A stretch of DNA of 64,000 nt from CAZSXU01 sp964610505. Lineage in GTDB: Bacteria; Arandabacterota; Arandabacteria; JAGLYR01. Positions within the stretch are counted from its first letter, which is position 1. Each line of letters starts with the position of its first letter. This document shows, piece after piece, positions 43,687 through 53,672 of this stretch. Position numbers and translations under genes: made by a program. The stretch is from positions 1 through 64,000 of the forward strand of contig CAZSXU010000023.1 in the NCBI GenBank assembly GCA_964610505.1, written 5' to 3'. The notes under the pieces were generated by a model. The model saw nothing but the letters and a program-made list of their open reading frames with translations. It was not told the origin of the DNA and ran no database searches.

Positions 43687-45573
43687 CTACGTCCTGCATC
43701 TACCGAGCCGGGAGATCACCCCTTCCGCTCTTTTCAGTGAGATCTTTCGGGCGCCGGATCCCGCCTCCGTGGGGCAGAACCGGGCCCGGTCGCACTCCTG
43801 CAGAACTGCCGACAGTTCCTGGATCAGCGAATACGGAACGCCCCGCGATTGGAGGTTCTTCTCTATTCCATCGTAGGTCATTCCCGTGGCCGCCAGATTG
43901 AACTTGTCACCGACGAAGTCACGAGCGGCCTTCTCCAGCGCCGAATAGAACCCGAGAGGATCCGGATCGTCCAGGTGTTGGCGGGCCGCCGAAAGTCGCT
44001 TTCGAGCTCTTCGATCGGCGCGCTTCAGACGCGCGTAGCCCACGTCCGCGCTGAGTCTCTCCGTGTGCCGCCTGTACCCCAGGGCGGCGATGTACGCAAC
44101 CAGGGGCGCCAGCTGCAGGAGAAGAAACCACGTGGACCGGTGAAGGGGATGCGCCGCCGGACGAACATCGGGCCGCCCCGTGTGAATATGGAGGATATCC
44201 CGGCTCAGCACCCGGACTTCCTGTTTCTCGGGCAGCTCGGGCTCCGGCCCGATCGACACCGGCCCCGGGGCAACGGCAACCTCGATGGGTCCGGCCGTCA
44301 GGGTTCGGAATCGCCCCTCGGCCGGATCGAAGTATGAGAACTCGGCCGGGCCGACGGAAAACGCCCCGCTCACTTCCGGAACCACAACCCGTTCAAAGAC
44401 CTTCTCGCCGGCGAGACCGCTTGCGGACCCCGCCGAGTGGACCTGACTCCCGGAATCGTAGGACCGCATTCCCGGAAGATCCGGAAACACCGGAGCCGAC
44501 ACGGTGTTGATGTTCCCCCGCCCCGAAATCGTGATCGTCAACGTGATCGGATCGCCCTGCTTGACCCGCGTTCTATCCGCCTCCATCCCCATCTCGTACG
44601 CGCCAACGGCGCCCCCGAAACCTCCCGGCACTCCTTCCTCGGGGAGGGGCAGAACCTCGATCACGACGGGATCGCTCCTCAGTGAAATCTCACGTCCCCG
44701 GCCGCCCAATCCAAAGAACCCTCGACGGAAGCGGTCGAACGGATCCGCCGAGGAGGACCGATCGGGCTCCTCAATCACGCATCGTAGCGTTGCGGGTTCG
44801 ATCGTCAGCGTTCCCGAGCGGGTCGGAAAGACGGCGCTCTTCACCTCGATCACAAGGTACGTCATCCCATTGAGGAGGGTCTCATAGCTGGGCTGCTTCG
44901 GCAGAGGTTCCACCCAGAATCCCGTCGTTGTCGGCGGCACGTACTCGGGCTGCCTCAGAAGATTCACACGCGTATAGAACCGAAAGGTCAGAATCAGCTG
45001 TTCGCTGACGTACGCTCGGGTCTTGTCGGTGACGAGCTCGACGAAGACGTCCTTCCCTCCGCTGCCGGCCGGGGCGTCCCGCGCTTCACTCCTGGGCGTA
45101 GCCGTAAAGGACTTGCCCGCGGCGACGACGGTTACGGTAATGGGAGCCGTCCTCTTCGTCTGGTCTTTGTGCGTCACGGAGATCGGGCCGATCACGAGTT
45201 GGCCCTCCCGCTCCGGGACGATCACATAGTTGTGGGTCACCGAGTTCTGCGAGGTGAAGCGCCCGTTGACCAGAGACGTCGAGATGCTCGTAGACTTCCC
45301 CGCCGAGTAGACCCCGGCGTTCTCGATCCCGGGGAGCTCCGGATCCGGCATCGATCGAAGACCCGACCCCGTTACGACGACGGTCAGGACCAGTTCCGAT
45401 CCCACCGCCACGGATCGCTGCCGCACACTCGCGGAGATGGAGAGTTCCTCCGCCGCGAGGGCCGAATCGGCCGCCGGACAGAGAACACACACGCCCGCGA
45501 GAACAAGCGCGGGCCGACCCATCCGCGCCCTCACCGCCTTTAACACACCCTCCAGTCTACCAGTCTTTCTCAA
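43687..45573 (-). CDS. batD: BatD family oxygen-tolerance protein
   Basis: A 628-residue protein with N-terminal signal, repeated Ig-like beta domains (VRQRSVAVGSELVLTVVVTG, SVTHKDQTKRTAPITVTVVA, DPITLTITISGRGNINTVSA) and a membrane helix at about 480-500 followed by a cytoplasmic helical domain. This fits the BatD/aerotolerance family. It overlaps batC by 17 bases. The periplasmic part probably joins the BatA/BatB VWA complex. Role in aerotolerance is known for a few relatives only. Confidence 0.9.
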   Translation of the reverse strand: MRKTGRLEGVLKAVRARMGRPALVLAGVCVLCPAADSALAAEELSISASVRQRSVAVGSELVLTVVVTGSGLRSMPDPELPGIENAGVYSAGKSTSISTSLVNGRFTSQNSVTHNYVIVPEREGQLVIGPISVTHKDQTKRTAPITVTVVAAGKSFTATPRSEARDAPAGSGGKDVFVELVTDKTRAYVSEQLILTFRFYTRVNLLRQPEYVPPTTTGFWVEPLPKQPSYETLLNGMTYLVIEVKSAVFPTRSGTLTIEPATLRCVIEEPDRSSSADPFDRFRRGFFGLGGRGREISLRSDPVVIEVLPLPEEGVPGGFGGAVGAYEMGMEADRTRVKQGDPITLTITISGRGNINTVSAPVFPDLPGMRSYDSGSQVHSAGSASGLAGEKVFERVVVPEVSGAFSVGPAEFSYFDPAEGRFRTLTAGPIEVAVAPGPVSIGPEPELPEKQEVRVLSRDILHIHTGRPDVRPAAHPLHRSTWFLLLQLAPLVAYIAALGYRRHTERLSADVGYARLKRADRRARKRLSAARQHLDDPDPLGFYSALEKAARDFVGDKFNLAATGMTYDGIEKNLQSRGVPYSLIQELSAVLQECDRARFCPTEAGSGARKISLKRAEGVISRLGRCRT

Positions 45574-46327
45574 CCTCTTTCGTCCTCCGCATCTCCGTCT
45601 TTCGCTCGGCCCTCAGCTCCCGCTCTTCGTCTTCCAGCGCGTCCAGAATCCGCTGGGCTTCCTCCGGCGTCATCTCCGTCTCTCGCTCCTCCGAAGGCTG
45701 CGGTTGGGGCTGCTCTCCTCCGGTCGAATCCGCCTCGCTCGCTTGTTGCTGTTCCTGTTGTTCCTGATCCTGCTGTTGCTCTTGTTCGTCCTGCTGCTGT
45801 TTGTCTTGCTCGTCTTGCTGCTGTTCCTTGTCTTCCTGTTCCTGATTCTCTTGATCCGGGCTCTGCTGCGGGTCTTGCGGCTGCTGATTCTGCATCTGCT
45901 TCAGAACGAATTCAAGATTGTAGCGCGCTTCGTCGTCGGTTTCATCCAGATCCAGAGCCCTTTTGTAGTACGCCGCGGCTTCCTCAAGGTTCCCCAGACG
46001 GTAGTGCGCGTTGCCCAAGTTGTAGACGGCCTCTTCCCGGCGCCTCGCGTCATCGGAGAACGTGGCTCTCCCATACCCCTGCGCCGCCTCTTCGAACTGT
46101 CCCTTGCGGTAGAGCACATTGCCGATGTTGTAGGTCACGTCGGGCTGGCCGGGATCTTTGGCGAGCGCCTGTGCATACGCGGCCAGGGCCTCCGCATAGC
46201 GGCCCTTCTCGTACTCCTTGTTCCCCCTCGCATTCCGATCGGCCAGAGGATTCCCCCAACCCACACTCGCGCCGACGCACACGCAGAGCAGGGCGCGCCG
46301 GGCCCACGCTAACGAGATCTTCTCCAT
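45557..46327 (-). CDS. batC: BatC-like TPR protein with Gln/Glu-rich tail
   Basis: A 256-residue exported protein from the ATG at 46327 (MEKISLAWARRALLCVCVGA); a longer frame starts at 46357. TPR units fill about 28-140 (NKEYEKGRYAEALAAYAQAL, YNIGNVLYRKGQFEEAAQGY). The C-terminal ~95 residues are extremely rich in Gln, Glu and Asp (for example DKEQQQDEQDKQQQDEQEQQ). It overlaps batD by 17 bases, and batB begins its stop only 24 bases upstream. TPR plus charged tail is the BatC pattern. Confidence 0.87.
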   Translation of the reverse strand: MEKISLAWARRALLCVCVGASVGWGNPLADRNARGNKEYEKGRYAEALAAYAQALAKDPGQPDVTYNIGNVLYRKGQFEEAAQGYGRATFSDDARRREEAVYNLGNAHYRLGNLEEAAAYYKRALDLDETDDEARYNLEFVLKQMQNQQPQDPQQSPDQENQEQEDKEQQQDEQDKQQQDEQEQQQDQEQQEQQQASEADSTGGEQPQPQPSEERETEMTPEEAQRILDALEDEERELRAERKTEMRRTKEVEKDW

Positions 46328-46349
46328 GTCCGGTCGACGCCCGATGCGT

Positions 46350-47384
46350 CTACTCAAACCGTCCTCCCCACTCTCTCTTCACGGTCTTTCTCTCCGGGAG
46401 AGCCATCTCGATCATCAGCACCAGCAGCACGACCCCCAGTGGAATCTGAAACCAGTCCTTGTACGCCGTGAAGATCTCACTCTTTATCTCCTTCCGTTCC
46501 ATTCTCGATATCTCATCGTAGATGCGGTCCAGTTCGGCTCCTCCCGAGGACGCCCGGTAGTACTTCCCTCCGCTCACCTGCGCGACCTCCATGAGAACCG
46601 CTTCGTTCAGGCGGGACATCACCACCGTTCCCTGTTTGTCCTTCTTGAACCCTTCGAGATGTCCTTCCCCGTCCCGAAGTGGAATCGGTTCGCCGTCCGT
46701 CCGGCCGAAACCGATGGTGAAGATTCGAATGCCTTCCTCCGCCGCCTTTCGCGCCATCTCGACAGGATCGCCCTCGTGATCTTCCCCATCCGTCATGAGC
46801 ACCAGAACCTTGTACTTCGTTTCCTCTCTCACGAAAGCACCCGCGGCCGTCATGATGGCCGCCGCGACGGCGGTTCCGGGTTCGGATACCAGGCCCGGGT
46901 CGAACTCTTCCAGGAACACTCGGGCCGCTCCGTAGTCCAGCGTGAGAGGGCAGTGGACGAAGCTCTGTCCCGAGAACGCAACCAGCCCCACGCGGTCGCC
47001 CCGCAACCGATCCAGAAGACCGCTGATCTCCCGCTTCGCGCGCACCAACCGGTTGGGCTTGATGTCTTCGGCCAACATGCTGGCCGAGGTATCCAGCGCA
47101 ATCACGATGTCCACGCCCGTGCGCTTGACCGTCACCGCTCCCAGCCGGTCTTCGCTCTGGATTCTCGCCATCGCCAGAATCAGCGCCCCGGCGCCCACGA
47201 GCAGGAAGAACCCCTTGAGCGCGTGGCGACCGCCCACCGTGCCGGGGATCAGTTTCGGGAGCAGCGCGGGGCCGATCAGATGTTTCTCCGCGCGCACCCG
47301 CCTCCTCCCCGCCCAGACCAGAAACACCAGGATCACCGGGAGCAGCCACAGAAGATTCAGAAACTCGGGATTCGCTACTCTCAT
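46350..47384 (-). CDS. batB: BatB-like von Willebrand factor A protein
   Basis: A 344-residue membrane protein: N-terminal helices (about 5-25 and 56-74) around a VWA domain (about 90-290) and a final membrane helix. The MIDAS metal site is intact: DTSAS (98-102), a Thr in SEPGTAVAAAIM and the Asp in LMTDGEDHEGD. It is a close paralogue of BatA and is expected to pair with it. The operon order is batA-batB-batC-batD-batE. Confidence 0.92.
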   Translation of the reverse strand: MRVANPEFLNLLWLLPVILVFLVWAGRRRVRAEKHLIGPALLPKLIPGTVGGRHALKGFFLLVGAGALILAMARIQSEDRLGAVTVKRTGVDIVIALDTSASMLAEDIKPNRLVRAKREISGLLDRLRGDRVGLVAFSGQSFVHCPLTLDYGAARVFLEEFDPGLVSEPGTAVAAAIMTAAGAFVREETKYKVLVLMTDGEDHEGDPVEMARKAAEEGIRIFTIGFGRTDGEPIPLRDGEGHLEGFKKDKQGTVVMSRLNEAVLMEVAQVSGGKYYRASSGGAELDRIYDEISRMERKEIKSEIFTAYKDWFQIPLGVVLLVLMIEMALPERKTVKREWGGRFE

Positions 47385-47532
47385 GGTCTTCTCTCATGGC
47401 TCCGGGCCGGGACACACAACAGAGCCTGCATGATGCGCAAGCCTCCGTGCTCATGGAGCATCAAATAGAGAAGTGGAGAACTAGGCCGAGACATAGTGAG
47501 TAGTTTTCCCTCCATGATGCCGCCATCGGCAT

Positions 47533-47559
47533 CTCTGTTTCTCCGCTTCTCTGTTTCTC
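47533..47559. repeat. Direct repeat CTCTGTTTCTC x2 in the batA-batB gap
   Basis: Two exact copies of an 11-mer (47533-47543 and 47549-47559), 16 bases apart, in an AT-richer pyrimidine tract next to a hairpin. Confidence 0.5.
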
Positions 47560-47560
47560 T

Positions 47561-47609
47561 GCCTGGATGACTCCAGGCTCCGGAGGCCGGAGTTTGGGGT
47601 CATCCAGGC
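47561..47609 (-). terminator. Hairpin directly after batA
   Basis: Perfect 11-bp arms (47561-47571 and 47599-47609) overlapping the batA stop codon, with a further GC-rich stem in the loop. The 225-base gap it lies in is the only large gap inside the bat operon, so it may reduce expression of the downstream bat genes or stabilise the upstream mRNA. Confidence 0.55.
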
Positions 47610-48601
47610 TACGGTGCCCGCCGCAACCACAGGCGGGAGAGGAACACCTCGCACAACAGCAGCAGGAACGCCGGAAGTGCGAAGCGCGCCTGCAGCTCGT
47701 TGTACTCCACGTACTCGGCGGTTTCGATCTCCGTCTTCTCCAGTTCGTCAATCGTCTCAAACACCCTCACCAGCATCTCCGGCGTCGTCGCCCGGAAGTA
47801 CTCGGCCCCCGTCTTCGCCGCGATCTCACGGAGCGTCGCCTCATCCACACTGGCCGGAATCTTCACGTAGCGCTTTCCGAACAGCGGATCGTCGACCGGG
47901 TAGGGCGCCTCCTTGTCGGTTCCCACCCCGATCGTATACACTTTCACGGATTCGGCTTCGGCCAGGGCCGCCGCCGTCAGGGGATCGATCTTCCCCGCGT
48001 TGTTGCGGCCGTCGGTCAGGAGAATCATCACCTTGCTCTCGGCATCACTCCGTCTCAGCCGGTTGACCCCGTTGGCGATGGCGGTGCCGATGGCGGTGCC
48101 GTCGTCAATCGCACCGAAGTCGACCCGCTCCAGGAAACTCAGCACGACGTCGTAGTCCAGTGTCAGCGGGCACTGCGTGAAACTCGTCGAGGCGAACACG
48201 ACCAGGCCGATTCGGTCTCCGCGCCGCCCGCGCACGAACTCCTCCGCCACGGACTTGGCCACGTGGAGCCGATTGCGCGGTTTGAAGTCCTCGGCCTTCA
48301 TGCTGCCCGAGATATCCAGCGAGAGAATGATGTCGATTCCCTCACTCTTGATCTCCACTTCCTTCCGTCCCGACTGCGGCCGCGCCAGCCCCAGGATCAC
48401 GAGAGCCAGCACAAGCAGACGGAGAACCGCCGGAAGATGCCGGAGGGGCAGTCTGCGCGAGACGTTGGCTCTTCGCGCCACGGACAGGGATGAAAATCGA
48501 AGCGCGGGCCGCCCGACAAGCCGCCCCGAGAAGTGAAGGTATCCGAGGCCCGCCACCACGGCGAGGAGCCACAACACCTGCGGATGCGCAAATCTCAGCA
48601 T
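47609..48601 (-). CDS. batA: BatA-like von Willebrand factor A protein
   Basis: A 330-residue membrane VWA protein. MIDAS residues are DISGS (96-100), the Thr in DDGTAIGTAI and Asp in LLTDGRNNAG. Two N-terminal membrane helices (about 8-25, 57-74) and one at the C-terminus flank the domain. It shares the N-terminal start pattern (A-x-P-x-x-L-x-L-L) and most motifs with BatB, so the two arose by duplication. It starts 1 base after the preceding BatD-like gene. Confidence 0.92.
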   Translation of the reverse strand: MLRFAHPQVLWLLAVVAGLGYLHFSGRLVGRPALRFSSLSVARRANVSRRLPLRHLPAVLRLLVLALVILGLARPQSGRKEVEIKSEGIDIILSLDISGSMKAEDFKPRNRLHVAKSVAEEFVRGRRGDRIGLVVFASTSFTQCPLTLDYDVVLSFLERVDFGAIDDGTAIGTAIANGVNRLRRSDAESKVMILLTDGRNNAGKIDPLTAAALAEAESVKVYTIGVGTDKEAPYPVDDPLFGKRYVKIPASVDEATLREIAAKTGAEYFRATTPEMLVRVFETIDELEKTEIETAEYVEYNELQARFALPAFLLLLCEVFLSRLWLRRAP

Positions 48602-48602
48602 C

Positions 48603-49580
48603 TCAGCCCCGCCCTCCGGCCGAAGCGGCCGCGGTCGCCGGCCCGTCTATCGGAGTCCTTTTCGTTTCGTCCACCACCCGGTACGCGCCCTCCATGCTCT
48701 TCTCGGCATCCGCAAGCGTGCCTTCCCAACGGGCGAACTTGGCGTTGTCCGAGGCATCCAGAATCTCTCGAATCCCGCCCACCGACTCTCGCCCGCACTC
48801 CACCTGTCGCAGCAGGAAGAGAAGTTCGGCGGTCGTCCGGTCCATCGCCGGAATGTCGAACCGGGCTCCCAAGTAACGCCGCACGATCTCGGAGAGCGCG
48901 ATGTAGTACGCCTTCATCTGCCCCGAACCGGGCAAGTTCTGGCGGCCGAGCTCTTCGAGCGTTTCATACGCCACCTCGTGTGCCGGACGCGGCGGCGGCA
49001 TCTTGAGGGTCACGGGGCGCCGCCGTCGCCGACGGATCCACCAGAAGAGAATGACCCCCGCACCAATGACGGCCCCCGAGATTCCCACGATCCACCACAC
49101 CGGGATCTTCTTCGGAATCTCCGCAGGCCCCTTGATGTCCAGAATGTCCTGGGCATCATCCGGAAGCGTCGAAACGACCTCAATCGGAATGGCGGCCGTC
49201 ATCAGCGTGTCCGTCCGGCCCTCGGCCGAAACCAGGACATACGGCCGCGCGCCGATCTCATGATTCCCGGGGGCCCAGCAAGCGAGGATCATCTCCTCGG
49301 TCACCGAACGACGACCGCCCACCGGCTCGCCCTGCTCGCTCCGACGACCCCGGATTTCGAAATCCGCCAGAATCGCCTCGGGTGACGCGGCCGCCAGGGC
49401 CAGTGTGGAATCGTACTCGACCGTCACGCGGTAGGTGATCGACTCGCCGATGCGGACAATCGTTCGGTCGGCCGAGGCGCGAATGGCGATGTCCGGATTG
49501 GACGCGGCGCGGCACGGCGCGGTCGCTAGAAGAAACAGCGCCGCCAGGGTCGAAAGTCTTATGCCATCGAATCTTCGCAT
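48603..49580 (-). CDS. BatD-like exported protein with one membrane helix
   Basis: A 325-residue protein: signal peptide, a periplasmic Ig-like domain (DRTIVRIGESITYRVTVEYD), one membrane helix (about 163-184, VWWIVGISGAVIGAGVILFW) followed by a run of Arg, and a cytoplasmic helical domain (ALSEIVRRYLGARFDIPAMD, then TAELLFLL). This helical part is shared with the C-terminal region of BatD and the 51611-52567 product. It resembles the DUF4381-type partner usually placed between the DUF58 and BatA genes. Role is as a membrane partner of the MoxR-Bat complex. Confidence 0.75.
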   Translation of the reverse strand: MRRFDGIRLSTLAALFLLATAPCRAASNPDIAIRASADRTIVRIGESITYRVTVEYDSTLALAAASPEAILADFEIRGRRSEQGEPVGGRRSVTEEMILACWAPGNHEIGARPYVLVSAEGRTDTLMTAAIPIEVVSTLPDDAQDILDIKGPAEIPKKIPVWWIVGISGAVIGAGVILFWWIRRRRRRPVTLKMPPPRPAHEVAYETLEELGRQNLPGSGQMKAYYIALSEIVRRYLGARFDIPAMDRTTAELLFLLRQVECGRESVGGIREILDASDNAKFARWEGTLADAEKSMEGAYRVVDETKRTPIDGPATAAASAGGRG

Positions 49581-49696
49581 ATTCCAGTGACACGTGCCGT
49601 TGTTGCGGCGCGGGCCTTGCGCCGCGGCAAAGGTCCGGCGTCCGCGTTCTCCCGCTTTCGCCTCTCGGCTTTCGGCCCCTGCAGCCGTCCGCTCTC

Positions 49697-50574
<878 letters not shown>

Positions 50575-50578
<4 letters not shown>

Positions 50579-51561
50579 GGGACCTCAACCTGATCGAGAA
50601 TCTGCTGAGCGATCTCCTCGGAGGTAATCTCCTCGGCCTCCGCCTCGTACGTCGGAATGATCCGATGCCGGAGCACGTCCATTGCAATCGATTTCACGTC
50701 CTCGGGCGTGACATAGCCGCGGCCCTTGATGAAGGCGTGCCCCCGCGCCGCCTGGTTAAGGCAGATGGTAGCTCGGGGCGAAGCGCCGTAGGCGACGAGA
50801 TCCTTGATCTTCAGCCCGTGCTCCTCCGGCGAGCGCGACGCGTGCACGATATCCACGAGGTAGTCCTTGATCTTCGCATCGACGTAGATTCGGTTGACCA
50901 CGTCGCGGGCCCGCAGGATGTCCGGCTTGGATACGATCGTCCGCGCCACGGGTTCGTCCCCCGTGGCCATTCGGTCCATGATCTCCCTCTCCTCCCGGCG
51001 GTCCGGATAGCCGATCTTCAACTTGAGCATGAAACGGTCGACCTGTGCTTCCGGAAGCGGATAGGTGCCCTCCTGCTCGATGGGATTCTGCGTCGCCAGG
51101 ACCAAAAACGGGTCATCGAGAGGATAGGTGGAATCCCCAATCGTCACCTGTCGCTCCTGCATGCTTTCCAGGAGCGCCGACTGGACCTTTGCCGGGGCCC
51201 GGTTGATCTCGTCCGCCAGCAGGAGGTTTGTGAAGATCGGGCCCTTGCGCGTCGTAAACTCCCCGCGCTTCGGATCGAAAATCATGGTCCCGATGAGGTC
51301 CGCCGGAAGAAGATCGGGCGTGAATTGGATGCGGCGGAACTCGACGTCGACGATCTGCGAGAGCACACGTACCGCCAGCGTTTTCGCCAGCCCCGGGACC
51401 CCTTCCAACAGAGCATGCCCCTTGACCAGAAGTGCTATCAGCAGACGCTCCACCATGTATTGCTGGCCGACGATCACTTTCGCGATCTCGGCAAGGATCT
51501 CCTGCACGAACGCCGATTCCTCCTGGACCTGTTCGTTGATTTTGCGGATCTCTTCCTGCAT
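50575..51561 (-). CDS. MoxR-family AAA+ ATPase
   Basis: A 328-residue chaperone-like ATPase. The start at 51561 has GAGGAGGGG 5 bases upstream; a longer frame adds 7 residues without a better site. Walker A is GVPGLAKT (54-61), Walker B LLLADEIN (113-120), sensor 1 VLATQNPIEQEGTYPLPEAQ with the arginine-finger region DRFMLKLKIGYP. This protein is believed to load or remodel the VWA proteins encoded downstream (DUF58, BatA, BatB). Confidence 0.96.
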
Positions 51562-51610
51562 GGAACCCCTCCTCAACCGCATCGCTCGCTCGGCCTGCCG
51601 CCGTGATGGA

Positions 51611-52567
51611 TCAACTCGACAGTTCCGTTGCCCGGCCCGCGGCCCAAAGTTGCTCGACTTCTCTCAGAACACGTTCCAATTCGGGGTGCGTAGGCACCCA
51701 CAATCCGAATCTCATGTCGTCGGTAAAGGTCAGAACGCGCTCGACGGCGCCCACCTCGCCGCTCGGAGTGTTTCTCGCCTCCAAACCGGCGATCACGGCC
51801 GGCGTCGGAAGACGGTCGGCCTCGACGCCGTACGCGTCCCGAACGAATCGGCGGACGGCCCTGGAAGACGTGTCCGAGAAAGGACCCAGCGCTCCCTGCC
51901 GGGCGAGGATTCTCAACCTCCGCCACTCGTTCTCCAGGCGCTCGGCCGGTCCCCATTCCGCCTCCGGCTCCCGGGCGCGCCTCGGCCTCACCAGCAGCCA
52001 CACCAGGACCCCGATTCCCACGGCGGCAAACCCGAGCCCCGCCAGAGATCTTCGAGGATGGCGCACCAGCGTTCCGATCACCGGAGGTCGGCTCACCACG
52101 CGGAGTTCCCCGGCGCTCACGACGCTGGAACCGCCCCTTCCGGTGGCGGGATCGATCCAGGCAACGCGGAGCGAATCGAAGGCCGTCGTCCCTTCACGCT
52201 CCGGAACCAGAGTGAGCCTGTGGTGAATCGAAGTCCGGACACCGGATGGTTCCCATCGGGTCTCGGTGAGTACCGTCCGGTTTTCGATTCGAATACCCTC
52301 GTGTACCGGGAGAAGAGGAGCCTCCAGGATGATCCGCCGCCCGTCACCCGGATAGTCCACGGCAACGTCCAGCACGGCTTCCTGGTCCGCGTAGATCCGG
52401 GAACGGTCCAGGCCGGCCGAGACCACGATCGGCTCCGCCGAGGACGCGGCGATACACGTGCCGGTCGCCGCCAGCACCCAGCATGTGACGGATGTCAGTA
52501 GGATGGATGGAAGAGACTTACTCACTGCTCGAAACACCCTGTCGTTCGAAGGTTCTGTCCGCTCCAT
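51611..52567 (-). CDS. BatD-like protein at the head of the MoxR cluster
   Basis: A 318-residue protein with signal peptide (about 18-43), Ig-like periplasmic part (DRSRIYADQEAVLDVAVDYP, HHRLTLVPEREGTTAFDSLR), a membrane helix at about 170-193 (GLGFAAVGIGVLVWLLV) followed by Arg-rich sequence, and a cytoplasmic helical domain (TSSRAVRRFVRDAYGVEADR, LPTPAVIAGL). Layout is the same as the 48603-49580 product. It precedes moxR by 49 bases. It is therefore a third BatD-type gene in the cluster; its individual function is unknown. Confidence 0.72.
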   Translation of the reverse strand: MERTEPSNDRVFRAVSKSLPSILLTSVTCWVLAATGTCIAASSAEPIVVSAGLDRSRIYADQEAVLDVAVDYPGDGRRIILEAPLLPVHEGIRIENRTVLTETRWEPSGVRTSIHHRLTLVPEREGTTAFDSLRVAWIDPATGRGGSSVVSAGELRVVSRPPVIGTLVRHPRRSLAGLGFAAVGIGVLVWLLVRPRRAREPEAEWGPAERLENEWRRLRILARQGALGPFSDTSSRAVRRFVRDAYGVEADRLPTPAVIAGLEARNTPSGEVGAVERVLTFTDDMRFGLWVPTHPELERVLREVEQLWAAGRATELSS

Positions 52568-52585
52568 TCAAGACTCATCTACCCC

Positions 52586-53482
52586 TCACGAGCTCGCAGG
52601 TTCCCGAGCCTCGAGAGCGTTTCGGAGACCGGCCTCCACGCCTCCGAAAACGTAGCCGACGGCAAATCGGAACTTGCTGGAGTCGAGGGAGCAATCCAGC
52701 GGGCGGGGAGCGACATAGGGGTGCTCGTCCATCTTGGTGGGAGACAGGAAATCCTCGGAGAACCCGAACACTTCACACACACGACGGCCGAACGTGAAAC
52801 GGTCCACCCGCGCACGACCGCCCAGATGAAACAGACCGACGGGCCCGGTCAACATGACAACTTCGATGGCCTCGGCGAGGTCCTCGACGTATATCGGAGT
52901 CCGGTACTGGTCCTCAAAGAGTTGGACTTTCTTACCCTCGGCAAGCTGGCCGTGAATCCATTCAAGGAACGTCGGATTCCATTCCGAGCCCCACCCGTAC
53001 ATCAGAGCCGATCTCAGCACGATCGTGTTCTTGCAGCAGCGCTCCGCGACGCCTTCGGCCTTGAGCTTGCTCTTGCCGTAGACACTCAGCGGCCTGGCTT
53101 CGTCGCTCTCCACGTAGTTCCCCTTGAGACCATCAAAGACAAGATCGGTGGAAATGTATACGAGCCGGGCGCCGACTTTCTGAGCCGCCGTCGCGATCTC
53201 CTCCGTCCCGCGCACGTTGACCTTTTCCGTGTCGCCCGGATGCTGTTCGCAGAAGTCGGCTTTCGTCAGGGAGGCGGTATGGATCACACATGCGGGCTCG
53301 ATCTTCCGAATCAGGCGGTCGGCTTTCCCCTCCTTGCGGAGGTCCATGGGATGGGCTTCAACATCTTGGAGCTTCAAGGGATGTCGGCAATGCGTGGCAA
53401 CCACCCGGCAGCGCCCCCGGAGCCTCCGGATGAGAGTCCAGCCCAGTGCGCCGCTGCCGCCGGTTACCAGGACGGTTCTCAT
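52586..53482 (-). CDS. SDR-family NAD(P)-dependent reductase, RmlD-like
   Basis: A 298-residue extended short-chain dehydrogenase resembling dTDP-4-dehydrorhamnose reductase. The start at 53482 has GGGGAGG 5 bases upstream. The nucleotide-binding motif is GGSGALG (8-14), the catalytic residues are Ser/Thr111-112 (YISTDLVFDG) and Y135-x3-K139 (YGKSK), and PLSVYGKSKLKAEG and RTPIYVEDLAEAI match RmlD. The substrate could be a nucleotide sugar, but the rest of a rhamnose operon is not here. It is 18 bases upstream of the MoxR cluster and may be its first gene by transcription only. Confidence 0.88.
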   Translation of the reverse strand: MRTVLVTGGSGALGWTLIRRLRGRCRVVATHCRHPLKLQDVEAHPMDLRKEGKADRLIRKIEPACVIHTASLTKADFCEQHPGDTEKVNVRGTEEIATAAQKVGARLVYISTDLVFDGLKGNYVESDEARPLSVYGKSKLKAEGVAERCCKNTIVLRSALMYGWGSEWNPTFLEWIHGQLAEGKKVQLFEDQYRTPIYVEDLAEAIEVVMLTGPVGLFHLGGRARVDRFTFGRRVCEVFGFSEDFLSPTKMDEHPYVAPRPLDCSLDSSKFRFAVGYVFGGVEAGLRNALEAREPASS

Positions 53483-53608
53483 GAGCACCTCCCCCTTGAG
53501 GCGTCGGTCCATCCAGGGAATCTTTCGAATTCGGATCTCCCACATCCTAAGCGGCCGCTCTCCGGCCTTCAAGAACATTCTCACGCACTCGATCGACCCC
53601 GGAAAACA

Positions 53609-53637
53609 TTGACAGACCCCTCGATGCCCAATATGTT
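53609..53637 (+). promoter_or_regulatory. Candidate sigma-70 promoter of the hydrolase gene
   Basis: TTGACA (53609-53614), 17 bases, then TATGTT (53632-53637). Just downstream lies a 9-base tandem repeat GTTGACGTT x2 (53635-53652). Transcription would start near 53644, about 29 bases before the ATG. Confidence 0.6.
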
Positions 53638-53672
53638 GACGTTGTTGACGTTGGAGCCAACCCGGAGTGGAG

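Noticed and set aside
53635..53652. GTTGACGTT tandem repeat as an operator
   Set aside because: Only two 9-base copies overlapping a promoter; nothing else supports a regulator site.
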